Shown: piece after piece, positions 25,252 through 33,984 of the stretch
Numbering within the stretch: position 1 is the stretch's first letter
How the letters are laid out: every line of letters begins with the position of its first letter
NCBI RefSeq assembly: GCF_040656415.1
Contig: NZ_JBFAMC010000003.1
Coordinates: 124,001-188,000 of the forward strand
Reading direction: 5' to 3'
DNA from: Rhodococcus_F sp040656415
GTDB taxonomy: Bacteria > Actinomycetota > Actinomycetes > Mycobacteriales > Mycobacteriaceae
DNA length: 64,000 bases
The notes under the pieces: model-generated
What the model was told of the DNA's origin: nothing
Database searches by the model: none
The model's input: only the letters and a program-made list of their open reading frames with translations
Translations under genes and position numbers: made by a program

Positions 25252-26493
25252 GTGACTCGGCTGTCTCCACTTCTCGCCCAAGCCACCCCCGTGACAGTCG
25301 ATCATGGTGAGGGGTGCTACTTGTACGGCACCGACGGTCGCCGCTATCTGGACTTCACGGCAGGCATCGGCGTTACCAGCACAGGGCATTGCCATCCCCA
25401 CGTCGTTGAGGCGGCGCGCCGGCAGGTCGGATCGCTGATTCATGGCCAATACACGACCGTCATGCACCAGCCGCTGCTCGAGCTGATCGACCGTCTCGGC
25501 TCGGTGCTGCCCACCGGGCTCGATTCGCTGTTCTTCGCCAACTCCGGAAGCGAGGCCGTGGAGGCCTCGCTTCGGTTGTCGCGGCAGGCGACCGGGCGGC
25601 CGAATGTGATCGTCTTCCACGGCGGTTTCCACGGACGCACGGTTGCTACCGCGACGATGACCACCTCGGGAACCCGGTTCTCGGCGGGATTCAGCCCGTT
25701 GATGGGCGGCGTCCACGTCGCGCCGTTTCCTACTGCCTACCGCTACGGCTGGTCCGAGGAGGAGGCCACCGCCTTCGCGCTGAAGGAACTGGACTACATC
25801 TTCGCGACACTCACCACCCCCGACGAGACTGCCGCATTCATCGTCGAACCCGTCCTCGGCGAGGGTGGCTACGTCCCGGGCAACAGCGCGTTCTTCCAAG
25901 GGCTCCGCGAGCGCGCCGACCGGTACGGAATCCTTCTCGTCATCGACGAGATCCAGACCGGTTTCGGACGCACCGGAAAGTTCTTCGGGCACGAGCACTT
26001 CGGCGTCAGGCCCGACATCATCACGATCGCCAAAGGGCTGGCCAGTGGATTCCCGTTGTCGGGTATCGCGGCGTCCGAGGAGTTGATGGCCAAGGGCTGG
26101 CCAGGTTCACAGGGCGGGACGTATGGGGGAAACGCGGTGTCGTGCGCGGCCGCGATCGCGACACTCGAAGTGATCGAAAAGGAAGGCCTCGTAGCGAATG
26201 CGGCCACTCGCGGCACGCAACTGCTCGAGGGTGCTCGCAGCCGGGCCATCGAGGCGGTGGGGGACGTGCGCGGCCTCGGACTGATGGTGGGTAGCGAGTT
26301 CACTGCCGGCGACGGCACCCCGGATCGTGCGAAAGCGTCCGCCGCGCAGCAACTGGCCGTGAAGAAGGGGCTCCTGCTTCTGACGTGCGGTGCCCACATG
26401 AACGTGGTGCGGATGATTCCACCGCTGATTGTGACGGCGGAGCAAATCGAGGACGCACTCGCGATCTGGTCGGAGGTTCTCGACGAGCTCTGA
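25252..26493 (+). CDS. class III (omega-amino acid) aminotransferase
   Basis: PLP fold-type I aminotransferase, about 413 residues, like GABA or beta-alanine aminotransferases. The N-terminal motif YLYGTDGRRYLDFTAGIGVT leads to FANSGSEAVEASLRLSRQAT (phosphate cup), then VIDEIQTGFGRTGKFF (PLP Asp) and IITIAKGLASGFPLSGIAAS with the Schiff-base Lys. The start is GTG 25252 with a GGGAGGG ribosome site; the frame opens at 25204 but that part covers the operator region. Upstream, CTCGGTGGCATC is repeated at 25200 and 25220. Confidence 0.92.
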   Translation: MTRLSPLLAQATPVTVDHGEGCYLYGTDGRRYLDFTAGIGVTSTGHCHPHVVEAARRQVGSLIHGQYTTVMHQPLLELIDRLGSVLPTGLDSLFFANSGSEAVEASLRLSRQATGRPNVIVFHGGFHGRTVATATMTTSGTRFSAGFSPLMGGVHVAPFPTAYRYGWSEEEATAFALKELDYIFATLTTPDETAAFIVEPVLGEGGYVPGNSAFFQGLRERADRYGILLVIDEIQTGFGRTGKFFGHEHFGVRPDIITIAKGLASGFPLSGIAASEELMAKGWPGSQGGTYGGNAVSCAAAIATLEVIEKEGLVANAATRGTQLLEGARSRAIEAVGDVRGLGLMVGSEFTAGDGTPDRAKASAAQQLAVKKGLLLLTCGAHMNVVRMIPPLIVTAEQIEDALAIWSEVLDEL

Positions 26494-26523
26494 CCAGCAC
26501 CCGACCGCTCACGAGGAGGAATC

Positions 26524-27018
26524 TTGGCTCGCTACATCACCGTATCCCTGGACAAGCGTGGGGTAACTTGCCGCGCCCGGCTCCTCGACGAAGATGCGCC
26601 GCTCACCTGCGACGCTGTCTGGAACGTGCTGCCTCAGGGCGGTGACGCGTACCACGCCAAGTATGCGCGCAACGAGGTGTACACGCTGATCCCGCGTATC
26701 ACGCAAGCGCCACGCCGCGAGAATCCAACCGTCACACCAATTCCCGGTGATGTGTGCCTGTTCGATTTCGAGCCGTGGGAGATCGGCAACTCCGCCTACG
26801 GTTACGAGCCCGGTTCCGAGGCGCACGCTGAGCAGGGCGCCACCGATCTCGCGATCTTCTACGGCCGCAACAACCTCCTACTCAACGGCGACGTCGGCTG
26901 GGTGCCCGGCAATGTCTTCGCCGCCATCGAGGAGGGGTTGGCCGAACTCGCCGAAGCCTGCAACGACCTGTGGATGCGCGGGGTCGAGGGCGAGACGTTG
27001 AGCTTCGCCCGGGCCTGA
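26524..27018 (+). CDS. DUF3830 family protein
   Basis: 164-residue protein that I place in DUF3830 (cyclophilin-like fold) from LPQGGDAYHAKYARNEVYTL, VTPIPGDVCLFDF and TDLAIFYGRNNLLLNGDVGW. The start is TTG 26524 behind AGGAGGAA. It lies 30 bp after the aminotransferase and is probably co-transcribed. The family has no established reaction; members tend to lie with racemases and amidohydrolases, which fits here. Confidence in the family is moderate. Confidence 0.75.
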   Translation: MARYITVSLDKRGVTCRARLLDEDAPLTCDAVWNVLPQGGDAYHAKYARNEVYTLIPRITQAPRRENPTVTPIPGDVCLFDFEPWEIGNSAYGYEPGSEAHAEQGATDLAIFYGRNNLLLNGDVGWVPGNVFAAIEEGLAELAEACNDLWMRGVEGETLSFARA

Positions 27019-27088
27019 CGGCGGGACCGGTCCAGAGTGTGTGGGATGGCCCTCGACGAGGTTCAGGGCCGCCACCATCATCGGACCT

Positions 27089-27910
27089 ATGAAATTGGAT
27101 ATCCATCAGATCGACGCATTCGCCGCCGGACCCTTCGAAGGCAACCCTGCGGCAGTCATGCCGCTGGCCGAGTGGCTGGACGATTCGGTTCTTCAGCAAC
27201 TGGCCGAAGAGAACAATTTGTCCGAGACCGCGTTCTACACAGTTGGCCTTCCCGCTGACGCGACACCTGACGACCGGGAACATCCGGCCTATCACCTGCG
27301 GTGGTTCACTCCGGTCGTCGAGGTAGACCTGTGTGGTCATGCGACCCTCGCCACCGCCGCACACATTCTCGAGGACGTGCACCCGGACGCCGACCGAATC
27401 CAGTTCTGGACCTGCAGCGGTTGGCTGAACGTCGATCGGGGACCGGATTCGGCACTGGTGATGGATTTTCCGGCCGAGCCCCCGGTGCCGACCGCTGCCG
27501 CCCCCGAGGTCGTCGCGGCACTCGGCATCCCGGTGCGGGAGTGCCTGAAGGCCACCGACCTCGTATTCGTCGCGGAGTCCGAACACGACATCGCATCGAT
27601 GGTTCCCGACTTCGCCGTGATCAGCCAATTGAAGGTGCGCGGCATCGTCGTCACAGCAGCGTCCGACGCGGACGAAGTCGACTTCGTGTCGCGATTCTTC
27701 GGCGCCGCGGCGGGCGTGCAGGAGGACCCGGTGACAGGGTCCGCGCACTCACAGATCGCGCCGTACTGGGCTGCCGCACTGGGTCGCGACCGTCTTGTCG
27801 GACGGCAACTGTCAGCGCGTGGCGGAACAGTTCACTGCGATGTGCACGGCGACCGCGTCCATCTGTCCGGGACCTACCGGCGGTACCTCAGGGGAACCGT
27901 CGAGTTCTAG
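27089..27910 (+). CDS. PhzF-family isomerase/epimerase-like protein
   Basis: About 273 residues with the diaminopimelate-epimerase-like fold of PhzF. It begins IHQIDAFAAGPFEGNPAAVM and continues LAEENNLSETAFY, with the conserved catalytic-Glu region NLSETAF, LRWFTPVVEVDLCGHATLA and EDPVTGSAHSQIAPYW. ATG 27089 is chosen; the longer frame start at 27041 is improbable. It is the third gene of the aminotransferase unit and convergent with the amidase. The substrate is unknown. Confidence 0.9.
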   Translation: MKLDIHQIDAFAAGPFEGNPAAVMPLAEWLDDSVLQQLAEENNLSETAFYTVGLPADATPDDREHPAYHLRWFTPVVEVDLCGHATLATAAHILEDVHPDADRIQFWTCSGWLNVDRGPDSALVMDFPAEPPVPTAAAPEVVAALGIPVRECLKATDLVFVAESEHDIASMVPDFAVISQLKVRGIVVTAASDADEVDFVSRFFGAAAGVQEDPVTGSAHSQIAPYWAAALGRDRLVGRQLSARGGTVHCDVHGDRVHLSGTYRRYLRGTVEF

Positions 27911-27935
27911 GAAGTGTTCGAAGAGCTCGTCGACT

Positions 27936-29306
27936 TCAGCCGAGTACGTGTTCGGCGAACCGTGCGACGGCGAGGACGAGGTCGTCCGAGTGCCGAGGGC
28001 CGATGATCTGCAATCCGACGGGCAGTCCACCGGCGGTGGTGCCGGCGGGGATACTGATGGCTGGTTGTTGGGTGAGGTTGAAGGGATATGTGAACGGAGT
28101 CCACTGCGGCCAGCTGGTGTAGTCGCCGCCGGGTGGGACGTCGTGACCGGCGTCGAATGCAGGTATCGGGACTGTAGGGGTGAGCAGGATGTTGTATGTC
28201 TGGTGGAACTTGCCCATCGTGATCCCGATGTCCGCAGCGACAGCGCGGGCGTCCAGGTAGTCGATGGCGCTGAGTTTTTCGCCGCGTTCCCAGGCTTTGC
28301 CCAGTCCGGGGTCTACTTTGTCGCGCGTGCCGTCGGGGAAGCTTCTCAACATGGCGGCAGCTCCGGACGACCACAGCACGTCGAAGGCATCGATCGGGTC
28401 GGTGAAGCCGGGATCGGCGGCGGTGACCTGTAGGCCTGCAGTGTCGAGGGCGTGCACCGCCCGGTCGATGATCGCCCGGACCTCGGGATCGACTGTGACA
28501 TAGCCGAGAGTGGGGGAGTATGCGACGCCGAGTCCTATCACGTCACGGCCGATCTCACCACGGAAGGTGGTTGAGGTAGGGGCGAGTGAGGTGGGGTCGC
28601 GAGGGTCGGGCAGGGACATGATGTCCATGAGGAGTGCCGCGTCTTCGACGGTCCTAGTGATCGGGCCTGCGTGCGACAGCGGACCGAACGGACTTGCAGG
28701 AAAGAGGGGAACCCGACCGTGGGTGGGTTTGAAACCGACGGTGCCGCAGAAAGATGCGGGAATGCGTACGCTTCCGCCGCCGTCGGTGCCCACGGAGCAG
28801 GGTCCGAGACCTGCGGCGACGGCTGCGGCACTGCCGCCGGAAGATCCGCCGGCAGTCTTGGTCGGGTCGGCCGGGTTGCGAGTGATTCCGCACAGGGCGC
28901 TGTCGGTGACGGCTTTCCAGGCGAGTTCGGGTGTGGTGGTCTTACCCAGGAAGACCATTCCGTCTTCGCGCAGGCGCGCCGTGACGGGGCTGTCGACGTT
29001 CCAGGGTTGGGATTCGTCGATGGCTTGTGAGCCACGGAGGGTGGGCCAGCCGTCGGTGAGGAAGATGTCTTTGATCGAGATCGGGACTCCGTCGAGCAGT
29101 CCTTTGGAGTAGCCGGTTGTCCAGCGCTCTTCGGATTTTCGGGCTTGAGCGAGTGCTCGTTCTCGGTCGACGAGGCAGTACGAATTGATGTCACGGTCCC
29201 GTTCCGCGATGGTATCGAGGATTGCCTGGGTGGCTTCGACCGGGGACAGTTCACCGGATGAGTAGGCCGTGACCAGTTCGACGGCGGTCATGTCGGTGGG
29301 ATTCAT
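27936..29306 (-). CDS. amidase-signature family amidase
   Basis: 456-residue hydrolase of carboxamides with the Ser-cisSer-Lys triad: Lys in GVPISIKDIF (residue ~76), cis-Ser in AGGSSGGSAAAVAAGL and nucleophile Ser in GTDGGGSVRIPASFCG. GAAGGAG is spaced 6 nt before ATG 29306. It is downstream of and probably co-transcribed with the 2-hydroxyacid dehydrogenase (29-bp gap). With the M20 amidohydrolase nearby, it suggests an amide- or ureido-containing growth substrate. Confidence 0.92.
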   Translation of the reverse strand: MNPTDMTAVELVTAYSSGELSPVEATQAILDTIAERDRDINSYCLVDRERALAQARKSEERWTTGYSKGLLDGVPISIKDIFLTDGWPTLRGSQAIDESQPWNVDSPVTARLREDGMVFLGKTTTPELAWKAVTDSALCGITRNPADPTKTAGGSSGGSAAAVAAGLGPCSVGTDGGGSVRIPASFCGTVGFKPTHGRVPLFPASPFGPLSHAGPITRTVEDAALLMDIMSLPDPRDPTSLAPTSTTFRGEIGRDVIGLGVAYSPTLGYVTVDPEVRAIIDRAVHALDTAGLQVTAADPGFTDPIDAFDVLWSSGAAAMLRSFPDGTRDKVDPGLGKAWERGEKLSAIDYLDARAVAADIGITMGKFHQTYNILLTPTVPIPAFDAGHDVPPGGDYTSWPQWTPFTYPFNLTQQPAISIPAGTTAGGLPVGLQIIGPRHSDDLVLAVARFAEHVLG

Positions 29307-29335
29307 GAAAACTCCTTCAGCGCGTTCGGGCCCAG

Positions 29336-30310
29336 TTATCGGCTGGGGACGTACCCGAGCTGCTTATCTATGATGTTCTCGAGAGGGCGACCCGCCATCC
29401 AGCGTTCGAAATTGTCTGTGAACACGGTAACGAGCGCTTCGCGCCATCCGGCAAAATCACCCGAATTATGTGGTGTGATAGAGACATTCGGCACGCTCCA
29501 CAAAGGATTGTCGGACGGGAGAGGTTCGGTGTCGAACACGTCGAGCGCGGCGCCGGCGATGGTTCCGGACTCGAGCGCGCTGACCAGGTCTTCGGTGCGG
29601 ACCAGTCCGGCGCGGCCCACATTGATGAAGCGTGCGCTCGGCTTCATCGCGGCGAATGTCGCATTGTGGAACATGTGCCGGGTCAGTTCGGTGAGCGGTG
29701 CCGCCGCGATCACGTAGTCGGCGTCGGCTAGTTGTTCGGGGAGTGTCTCTGTGGCCGTGATCGTTCCGAAGTCGGGGTCGTTGCCGCGTGCACGGCGACC
29801 CGACCCACTGACCTTCATGCCGACCGCTCGCAGCAGTCGAGCGGTCGCACGACCGATGGGGCCTGTGCCGACGATGAGTGCGGTACGCCCCGCGATACGC
29901 TCGGATTCCCGGTGCTGCCAGATGTGTGCCTGTTGCAGGCGGAAAGAGCCCTGGAGATCCTTGGCGAAGGAGAGGATCTGCGCGAGGACGTATTCGGCAA
30001 TGGCGCCGTCGAACACGCCCCGTGAGTTCGTGATCGTGACTTCGCTGTCGCGAATCTCAGGGAACATCACTGGATCGACACCCGCGGCCGCAATGTGCAG
30101 CCATTTCAAAGAACCCGCAGCGTGCCATACCCTCGACAGCTCATCGGACTGGAAGTTGTAGAGAAAGAGGATATCTGCGCCCTCGAGGGCATCGTGGAGT
30201 CCCGCATCATCCGTGTAGCGAATCTCGGCACGGGCGGAAACTGGCGCCATGAGTTCGTCACTCGGCAGGACGTGGGCGTGAAGCACCGCGACAATCGGGT
30301 TCCGGCTCAC
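29336..30310 (-). CDS. D-isomer-specific 2-hydroxyacid dehydrogenase
   Basis: About 324 residues. The NAD motif is ALIVGTGPIGRATARLLRA (GxGxxG), with the catalytic Arg region NVGRAGLVRTEDL, Glu in VFDTEPLPSDNPLW and an NxSxTPHNSG segment where the catalytic His is expected. The most likely start is GTG 30310 (VSRNPIVAVLH), only ~27 bp from the palindromic operator. The reading frame is open much further upstream, but that part is antisense to the divergent gene. It presumably reduces or oxidises a 2-oxo/2-hydroxy acid of the local pathway. Confidence 0.88.
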   Translation of the reverse strand: MSRNPIVAVLHAHVLPSDELMAPVSARAEIRYTDDAGLHDALEGADILFLYNFQSDELSRVWHAAGSLKWLHIAAAGVDPVMFPEIRDSEVTITNSRGVFDGAIAEYVLAQILSFAKDLQGSFRLQQAHIWQHRESERIAGRTALIVGTGPIGRATARLLRAVGMKVSGSGRRARGNDPDFGTITATETLPEQLADADYVIAAAPLTELTRHMFHNATFAAMKPSARFINVGRAGLVRTEDLVSALESGTIAGAALDVFDTEPLPSDNPLWSVPNVSITPHNSGDFAGWREALVTVFTDNFERWMAGRPLENIIDKQLGYVPSR

Positions 30311-30336
30311 GTTGACACCGTATGAGTAACTCGTAT

Positions 30337-30350
30337 GATTGTCAACAATC
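30337..30350. promoter_or_regulatory. palindromic operator, GATTGTC type (site 2)
   Basis: GATTGTCAACAATC has perfect 6-bp arms around a two-base centre and shares GATTGTCnACAATC with site 1 at 25163. It sits between the divergent 2-hydroxyacid dehydrogenase and racemase-fold genes. The GntR regulator three genes downstream is the obvious candidate ligand. Confidence 0.75.
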
Positions 30351-30394
30351 TTAGAATGCACACGGGTGTGGCCGAAACGAAGGTGAGGCCTGGC

Positions 30395-31150
30395 GTGGAA
30401 CTGAACATTCCAGAATTCGAAGGGCCTCTCGCACAACGGGGAATCGGTATCATCGCCCCGTTCGATCTCGCGCTCGAACGCGAACTGTGGCGATGGGCCC
30501 CACTGGAAGTGAGCCTTCACCTGGCACGCACCCCGTACGAACCTGTCCCCGTCAGTCTCGAGATGGCCGAACTGGTCTCCGAACGACGACACATCATGGC
30601 GGCGACGCGCGACGTCCTGCATGTCGAACCCGAGGTCGTGGCCTATCTGTGCACATCAGGGAGCTTTATCAAGGGCCTCGAATTCGAGCGAGCACTCTGC
30701 GAAGCAATCTGCGAGGCGGGCGCCCCGCACGCCGTAACGACGTCTGGCGCACTTGTCGAGGCGATCGAGCACCTCGGGCTCAGCAAACTGTCGGTGATCA
30801 CACCTTATGACGCCCCATTGACGGACCGGTTGCACGCCTTCCTCGAAGAGGCGGGCACTGAAGTCGTCCGCTCAGACCACCTCGGGCTCGGTGGCGGCAT
30901 ATGGAAGGTCAACTACCGCACGATCGCCGAACACATCATCGAGGCGGATGATCCGAGTGCGGAGGCGATCTTCGTCAGCTGTACGAATCTGCCCACCTAT
31001 GATCTCATCACCCCTCTGGAGCGCGAACTCGGAAAACCGGTTCTCACCGCCAACCAACTCACCATCTGGGCCTGTCTCGGCCGGATGAAACTCCCGATGT
31101 CCGGGCCAGGCCAGTGGCTCCGGGACGTCTTCGGAGATCAGCCCTTGTGA
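30395..31150 (+). CDS. Asp/Glu racemase-fold protein, maleate isomerase-like (two Cys)
   Basis: About 251 residues of the Asp/Glu/hydantoin racemase superfamily, close in layout to maleate cis-trans isomerase and arylmalonate decarboxylase. Both active-site cysteines are present: VAYLCTSGSFIKG and EAIFVSCTNLPTYD. Start GTG 30395 (VELNIPEFEG) is chosen because AAGGTGAGG lies 6 nt upstream; the ATG at 30335 falls inside the operator palindrome. First gene of a racemase-racemase-GntR unit. Confidence 0.85.
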   Translation: MELNIPEFEGPLAQRGIGIIAPFDLALERELWRWAPLEVSLHLARTPYEPVPVSLEMAELVSERRHIMAATRDVLHVEPEVVAYLCTSGSFIKGLEFERALCEAICEAGAPHAVTTSGALVEAIEHLGLSKLSVITPYDAPLTDRLHAFLEEAGTEVVRSDHLGLGGGIWKVNYRTIAEHIIEADDPSAEAIFVSCTNLPTYDLITPLERELGKPVLTANQLTIWACLGRMKLPMSGPGQWLRDVFGDQPL

Positions 31151-31167
31151 TCGGAAAGGAGAACACA

Positions 31168-31902
31168 ATGGCGACCGCACCCACCGTCGGATTCATCTAT
31201 CCAGATCATGCCGCCGAGGACGACTACCTCCTCGCCGCGCAGATACTCGGAGTGGATCTGCCGGTTGTGCACATCTATGGCACGGACCTCCATGCCATAC
31301 CAGAACTGCTCGACCTCGGCAGTCCCGAGAAGCTCGCCGGTGGGGCGGCGCTAATCGCCCGTGAGAAACCGGACGCTGTCATGTGGGCATGCACATCGGG
31401 CAGCTTCGTGTACGGCCCCGACGGTGCACGGCAACAGGCGGCGAGCCTCGCCGAGGCAACTGGTGTACCAACTTCCAGCACCAGTTTCGCGTTCGTCAAC
31501 GCGCTGCACGCGCTCGGGATCACCAGGGTGACCGTGGTTGCAAGCTACCCGGAGGACGTTGCGAAGCTGTTCGTAGACTTCCTCGACGCCGCCGGCATCG
31601 AAGTCCTGTCGGTGTCCAGCGCAGGCATCGAAACCGCTGCTGAGGTCGGTCTGCTCACCCCGGAGCGCGTAGTGGAACTGGCAGTGCGCAACGATCACCC
31701 GGATGCGCAAGCTCTCCTGATCCCCGATACGGCCATGAGGACGATCGGCGTGCTGGGTACCCTCGAGCGGCGCCTCGGTAAGCCAGTACTCACGGCCAAC
31801 CAGGTGACCATCTGGGAAGGACTGCGTCTTGCGGGCCACACGGCGGCGCAGTCGTCGTTAGGAACCTTGTTCGAGAAAGGTAATAGCCATGGCTCTGACT
31901 GA
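31168..31902 (+). CDS. Asp/Glu racemase-fold protein, maleate isomerase-like (second Cys missing)
   Basis: 244-residue paralogue of the preceding gene; both end in the pattern RLGKPVLTANQVTIWEGLRL. The first catalytic Cys is kept (VMWACTSGSFVYG), but where the partner has SCTNLPT this protein reads IPDTAMRT, so the second Cys is lost. It may be a lyase/decarboxylase variant or a non-catalytic subunit. ATG 31168 has AAAGGAGA upstream. The end overlaps the GntR start by 14 bp. Confidence 0.86.
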   Translation: MATAPTVGFIYPDHAAEDDYLLAAQILGVDLPVVHIYGTDLHAIPELLDLGSPEKLAGGAALIAREKPDAVMWACTSGSFVYGPDGARQQAASLAEATGVPTSSTSFAFVNALHALGITRVTVVASYPEDVAKLFVDFLDAAGIEVLSVSSAGIETAAEVGLLTPERVVELAVRNDHPDAQALLIPDTAMRTIGVLGTLERRLGKPVLTANQVTIWEGLRLAGHTAAQSSLGTLFEKGNSHGSD

Positions 31903-32566
31903 CCTGGAGCCCCCCAGTCGTCAATCGACGGCCGAGTTCATTGCGGACCGCCTGAGAGTCGCCATCATGAACGGCGCGCTCGAGCCAGGCTCCCAGTTGG
32001 GTGAGGCAGAGCTGGCCGCGCACTTCCAGGTTTCGCGTGGACCCCTGAGAGAGGCGATGCAGCGACTCGTGTCCGAGGGCATACTGCGCAGCATTCGGCA
32101 TCGCGGGATCTTCGTAACAGAGTTGTCCGCGGACGACATCGTCGACGTGTACCGCAGCCGATCGGTGATCGAGCGCGGGGCGCTGGAGATGATCCTCGCC
32201 GACGGACGACGGGAAGCTACCTATGTGGCGCTCGAATCGTCAGTGGTCACGATGCAGGCAGCCGCAGAACGAGGCGACGCCACTGCGGTATCGGACGCAG
32301 ACCAGCAGTTCCATCAAATTCTGGTTGAGAGTTCGGCGAGCCCACGATTGGTTCGCGCCGCACGGACGCTGCTGATCGAGACGCGGATGTGTCTGGGGGC
32401 ATTGCAGACCACCTATCCCGACATCCGTGCACAGGCGGATGAACACGCGGCGCTGCGCGAGGCGATCCGGACCGCTAAACCTGCGAAGGTGCAACGGATG
32501 CTTGCCGAACATCTCGACGACGCCGTCCGGCGCCTGCACGCCGATCAGAAGACCCTGACGTCGTAG
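31889..32566 (+). CDS. GntR-family (FadR/FCD) transcriptional regulator
   Basis: 225 residues. The N-terminal winged helix (FIADRLRVAIMNGALEPGSQ, LGEAELAAHFQVSRGPLREA, MQRLVSEGILRSI) is followed by an all-helical FCD ligand domain with RSVIERGALEMIL and conserved metal-site His candidates in QQFHQIL and HAALREAI. It is encoded inside the catabolic locus and overlaps the racemase gene, so it is probably the local substrate-responsive repressor acting at the two GATTGTC palindromes (inference). Confidence 0.92.
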   Translation: MALTDLEPPSRQSTAEFIADRLRVAIMNGALEPGSQLGEAELAAHFQVSRGPLREAMQRLVSEGILRSIRHRGIFVTELSADDIVDVYRSRSVIERGALEMILADGRREATYVALESSVVTMQAAAERGDATAVSDADQQFHQILVESSASPRLVRAARTLLIETRMCLGALQTTYPDIRAQADEHAALREAIRTAKPAKVQRMLAEHLDDAVRRLHADQKTLTS

Positions 32567-32580
32567 CGACACGGGTCGGG

Positions 32581-32606
32581 GGTATCGCCGCCGCGGCGGC
32601 GATACC
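32581..32606. terminator. 26-bp perfect palindrome between convergent genes
   Basis: Arms GGTATCGCCGCCG and CGGCGGCGATACC with no spacer, placed exactly between the GntR stop (32566) and the stop of the convergent M20 gene (32607). Best read as a bidirectional terminator without U-tracts. Confidence 0.7.
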
Positions 32607-33872
32607 TCATGGAGTCTGCCGGTCGAGTTCTCCGGTTGCCATACGACCGAAGATCTCGGTCAACAGATTGACACCAGCGCAGACATCTTCGTCGGTCGTG
32701 AACTCGTGTTCGTTGTGCGAGATGCCCTCCACACTCGGTACGAACAGCATCACCGTCGGAACGACATCCTTCATGTTCACCGAATCATGCCCGGCGACCG
32801 TCATGATCTGGCGGTATGTCAACCCGAGATCGTCCGCGGCGCTCATGGAGAGCTTCACACCCTCCGGCTGATAGCCGGCCACACCCCAAGAGTGCGCGGT
32901 GGCCTTTTCGATACGCACACGCGCGCGAGCCTCGATCTCGGCGAAGCGGGCCGTCAATCGGTCGTTGGCAAGGGCTACCACCGATTCGTTCGGCGAACGT
33001 ACGTCGAGGTTCATCCGTACTTCACGTGCGATCACCACTGGGGAGTTGGGCTCGATGGCCATCTGGCTCACCGAGGTGTGCAGCGGCGCCTCCGCGAACT
33101 CTTCGGCCAGCTCGCGTGCTGCGACTACCAGCAGGGATGCCCCGAGAAGCGCATCCTGGCGATCGGGCATCGTCGTCGATCCCGTGTGTGACTGATCCCC
33201 GTGTATCACCAGTTCGTATTTCTGGGCTGCCCACGTGGAATCGACTACACCGATGGTGATTCCGTCGTTCTCGAGATTCCGGCCCTGCTCGATGTGAATT
33301 TCGGCGAACGCCGCGGCCTGTGGCCCCGAACCCGATCCGAGACAGCCGATACCGGCGAGCGCATCTGCGACCGCGACGCCGTCGCGATCGGTAGTGGACA
33401 GGGCTTGGTCGATATCGAGTTTGCCGGTGAAGACGGAACTTCCCATCATGCTCGGCTTGAACCGGCAGCCTTCCTCGTTGAACCAGTTGACTACCGCAAG
33501 ATTGTATTTCGGTGAAATGTCGCCGGCTCTCCACTTCTGGGCGATCCGGTGAGCGGCGTGCGCGGAGGCGAGGACGCCGTACGCACCGTCGTAACGGCCA
33601 CCGAGCGGTTGGCTGTCCAGATGAGAGCCCGTCAGAACGTACGGGGCACCGGGATGGATCTCGAGCAGACCGAACTGGTTGCCCACTTGATCGTATTCGA
33701 CGCGAAATCCGCGGTCGGTGAGCCACTCGGCAAGCCACGCCCGCTGGGCGCCGTCCACTGCGGTGGCAGCCTGTCGATCGACGCCGCCGCCAGACGTCGC
33801 ACCGAACTGCGACAACTTTTCGAAGTCCGCGATCACAGACCGGTCCAGATCGATCTTGCTGGCGGTGATCAT
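32607..33872 (-). CDS. M20-family Zn amidohydrolase (N-carbamoyl-L-amino acid hydrolase/ureidopropionase-like)
   Basis: 421 residues. The metal ligands of the hydantoinase/carbamoylase group are visible: TGSHLDSQPLGGRYDGAYG (His, Asp), NWFNEEGCRFKPS (Glu pair), AEIHIEQGRNLE (His) and SHNEHEFT (C-terminal His). The dimer-domain motif HTGSTTMPDRQDAL is also typical. It hydrolyses N-carbamoyl or amide bonds of amino acids. It faces the GntR gene across a palindrome and is followed upstream by the permease, both minus strand. Confidence 0.92.
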   Translation of the reverse strand: MITASKIDLDRSVIADFEKLSQFGATSGGGVDRQAATAVDGAQRAWLAEWLTDRGFRVEYDQVGNQFGLLEIHPGAPYVLTGSHLDSQPLGGRYDGAYGVLASAHAAHRIAQKWRAGDISPKYNLAVVNWFNEEGCRFKPSMMGSSVFTGKLDIDQALSTTDRDGVAVADALAGIGCLGSGSGPQAAAFAEIHIEQGRNLENDGITIGVVDSTWAAQKYELVIHGDQSHTGSTTMPDRQDALLGASLLVVAARELAEEFAEAPLHTSVSQMAIEPNSPVVIAREVRMNLDVRSPNESVVALANDRLTARFAEIEARARVRIEKATAHSWGVAGYQPEGVKLSMSAADDLGLTYRQIMTVAGHDSVNMKDVVPTVMLFVPSVEGISHNEHEFTTDEDVCAGVNLLTEIFGRMATGELDRQTP

Positions 33873-33984
33873 CTTGTTGGTGCCTCTCTCGAGTGGTTAT
33901 TCGTGCCCGGACGACGTTGTCCGGGGTGGAGCCGACATCACGCTGGTACGCGTGATCGATCAATGTTGTTGTGGATCAGAAGAA

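Noticed and set aside
25153..25998. 281-codon minus-strand frame across the aminotransferase
   Set aside because: Antisense shadow of a gene with full PLP motifs.
30335..30394. ATG 30335 or ATG 30356 as start of the first racemase-fold gene
   Set aside because: The first lies inside the operator palindrome and neither has a ribosome site; GTG 30395 has AAGGTGAGG at ideal spacing.
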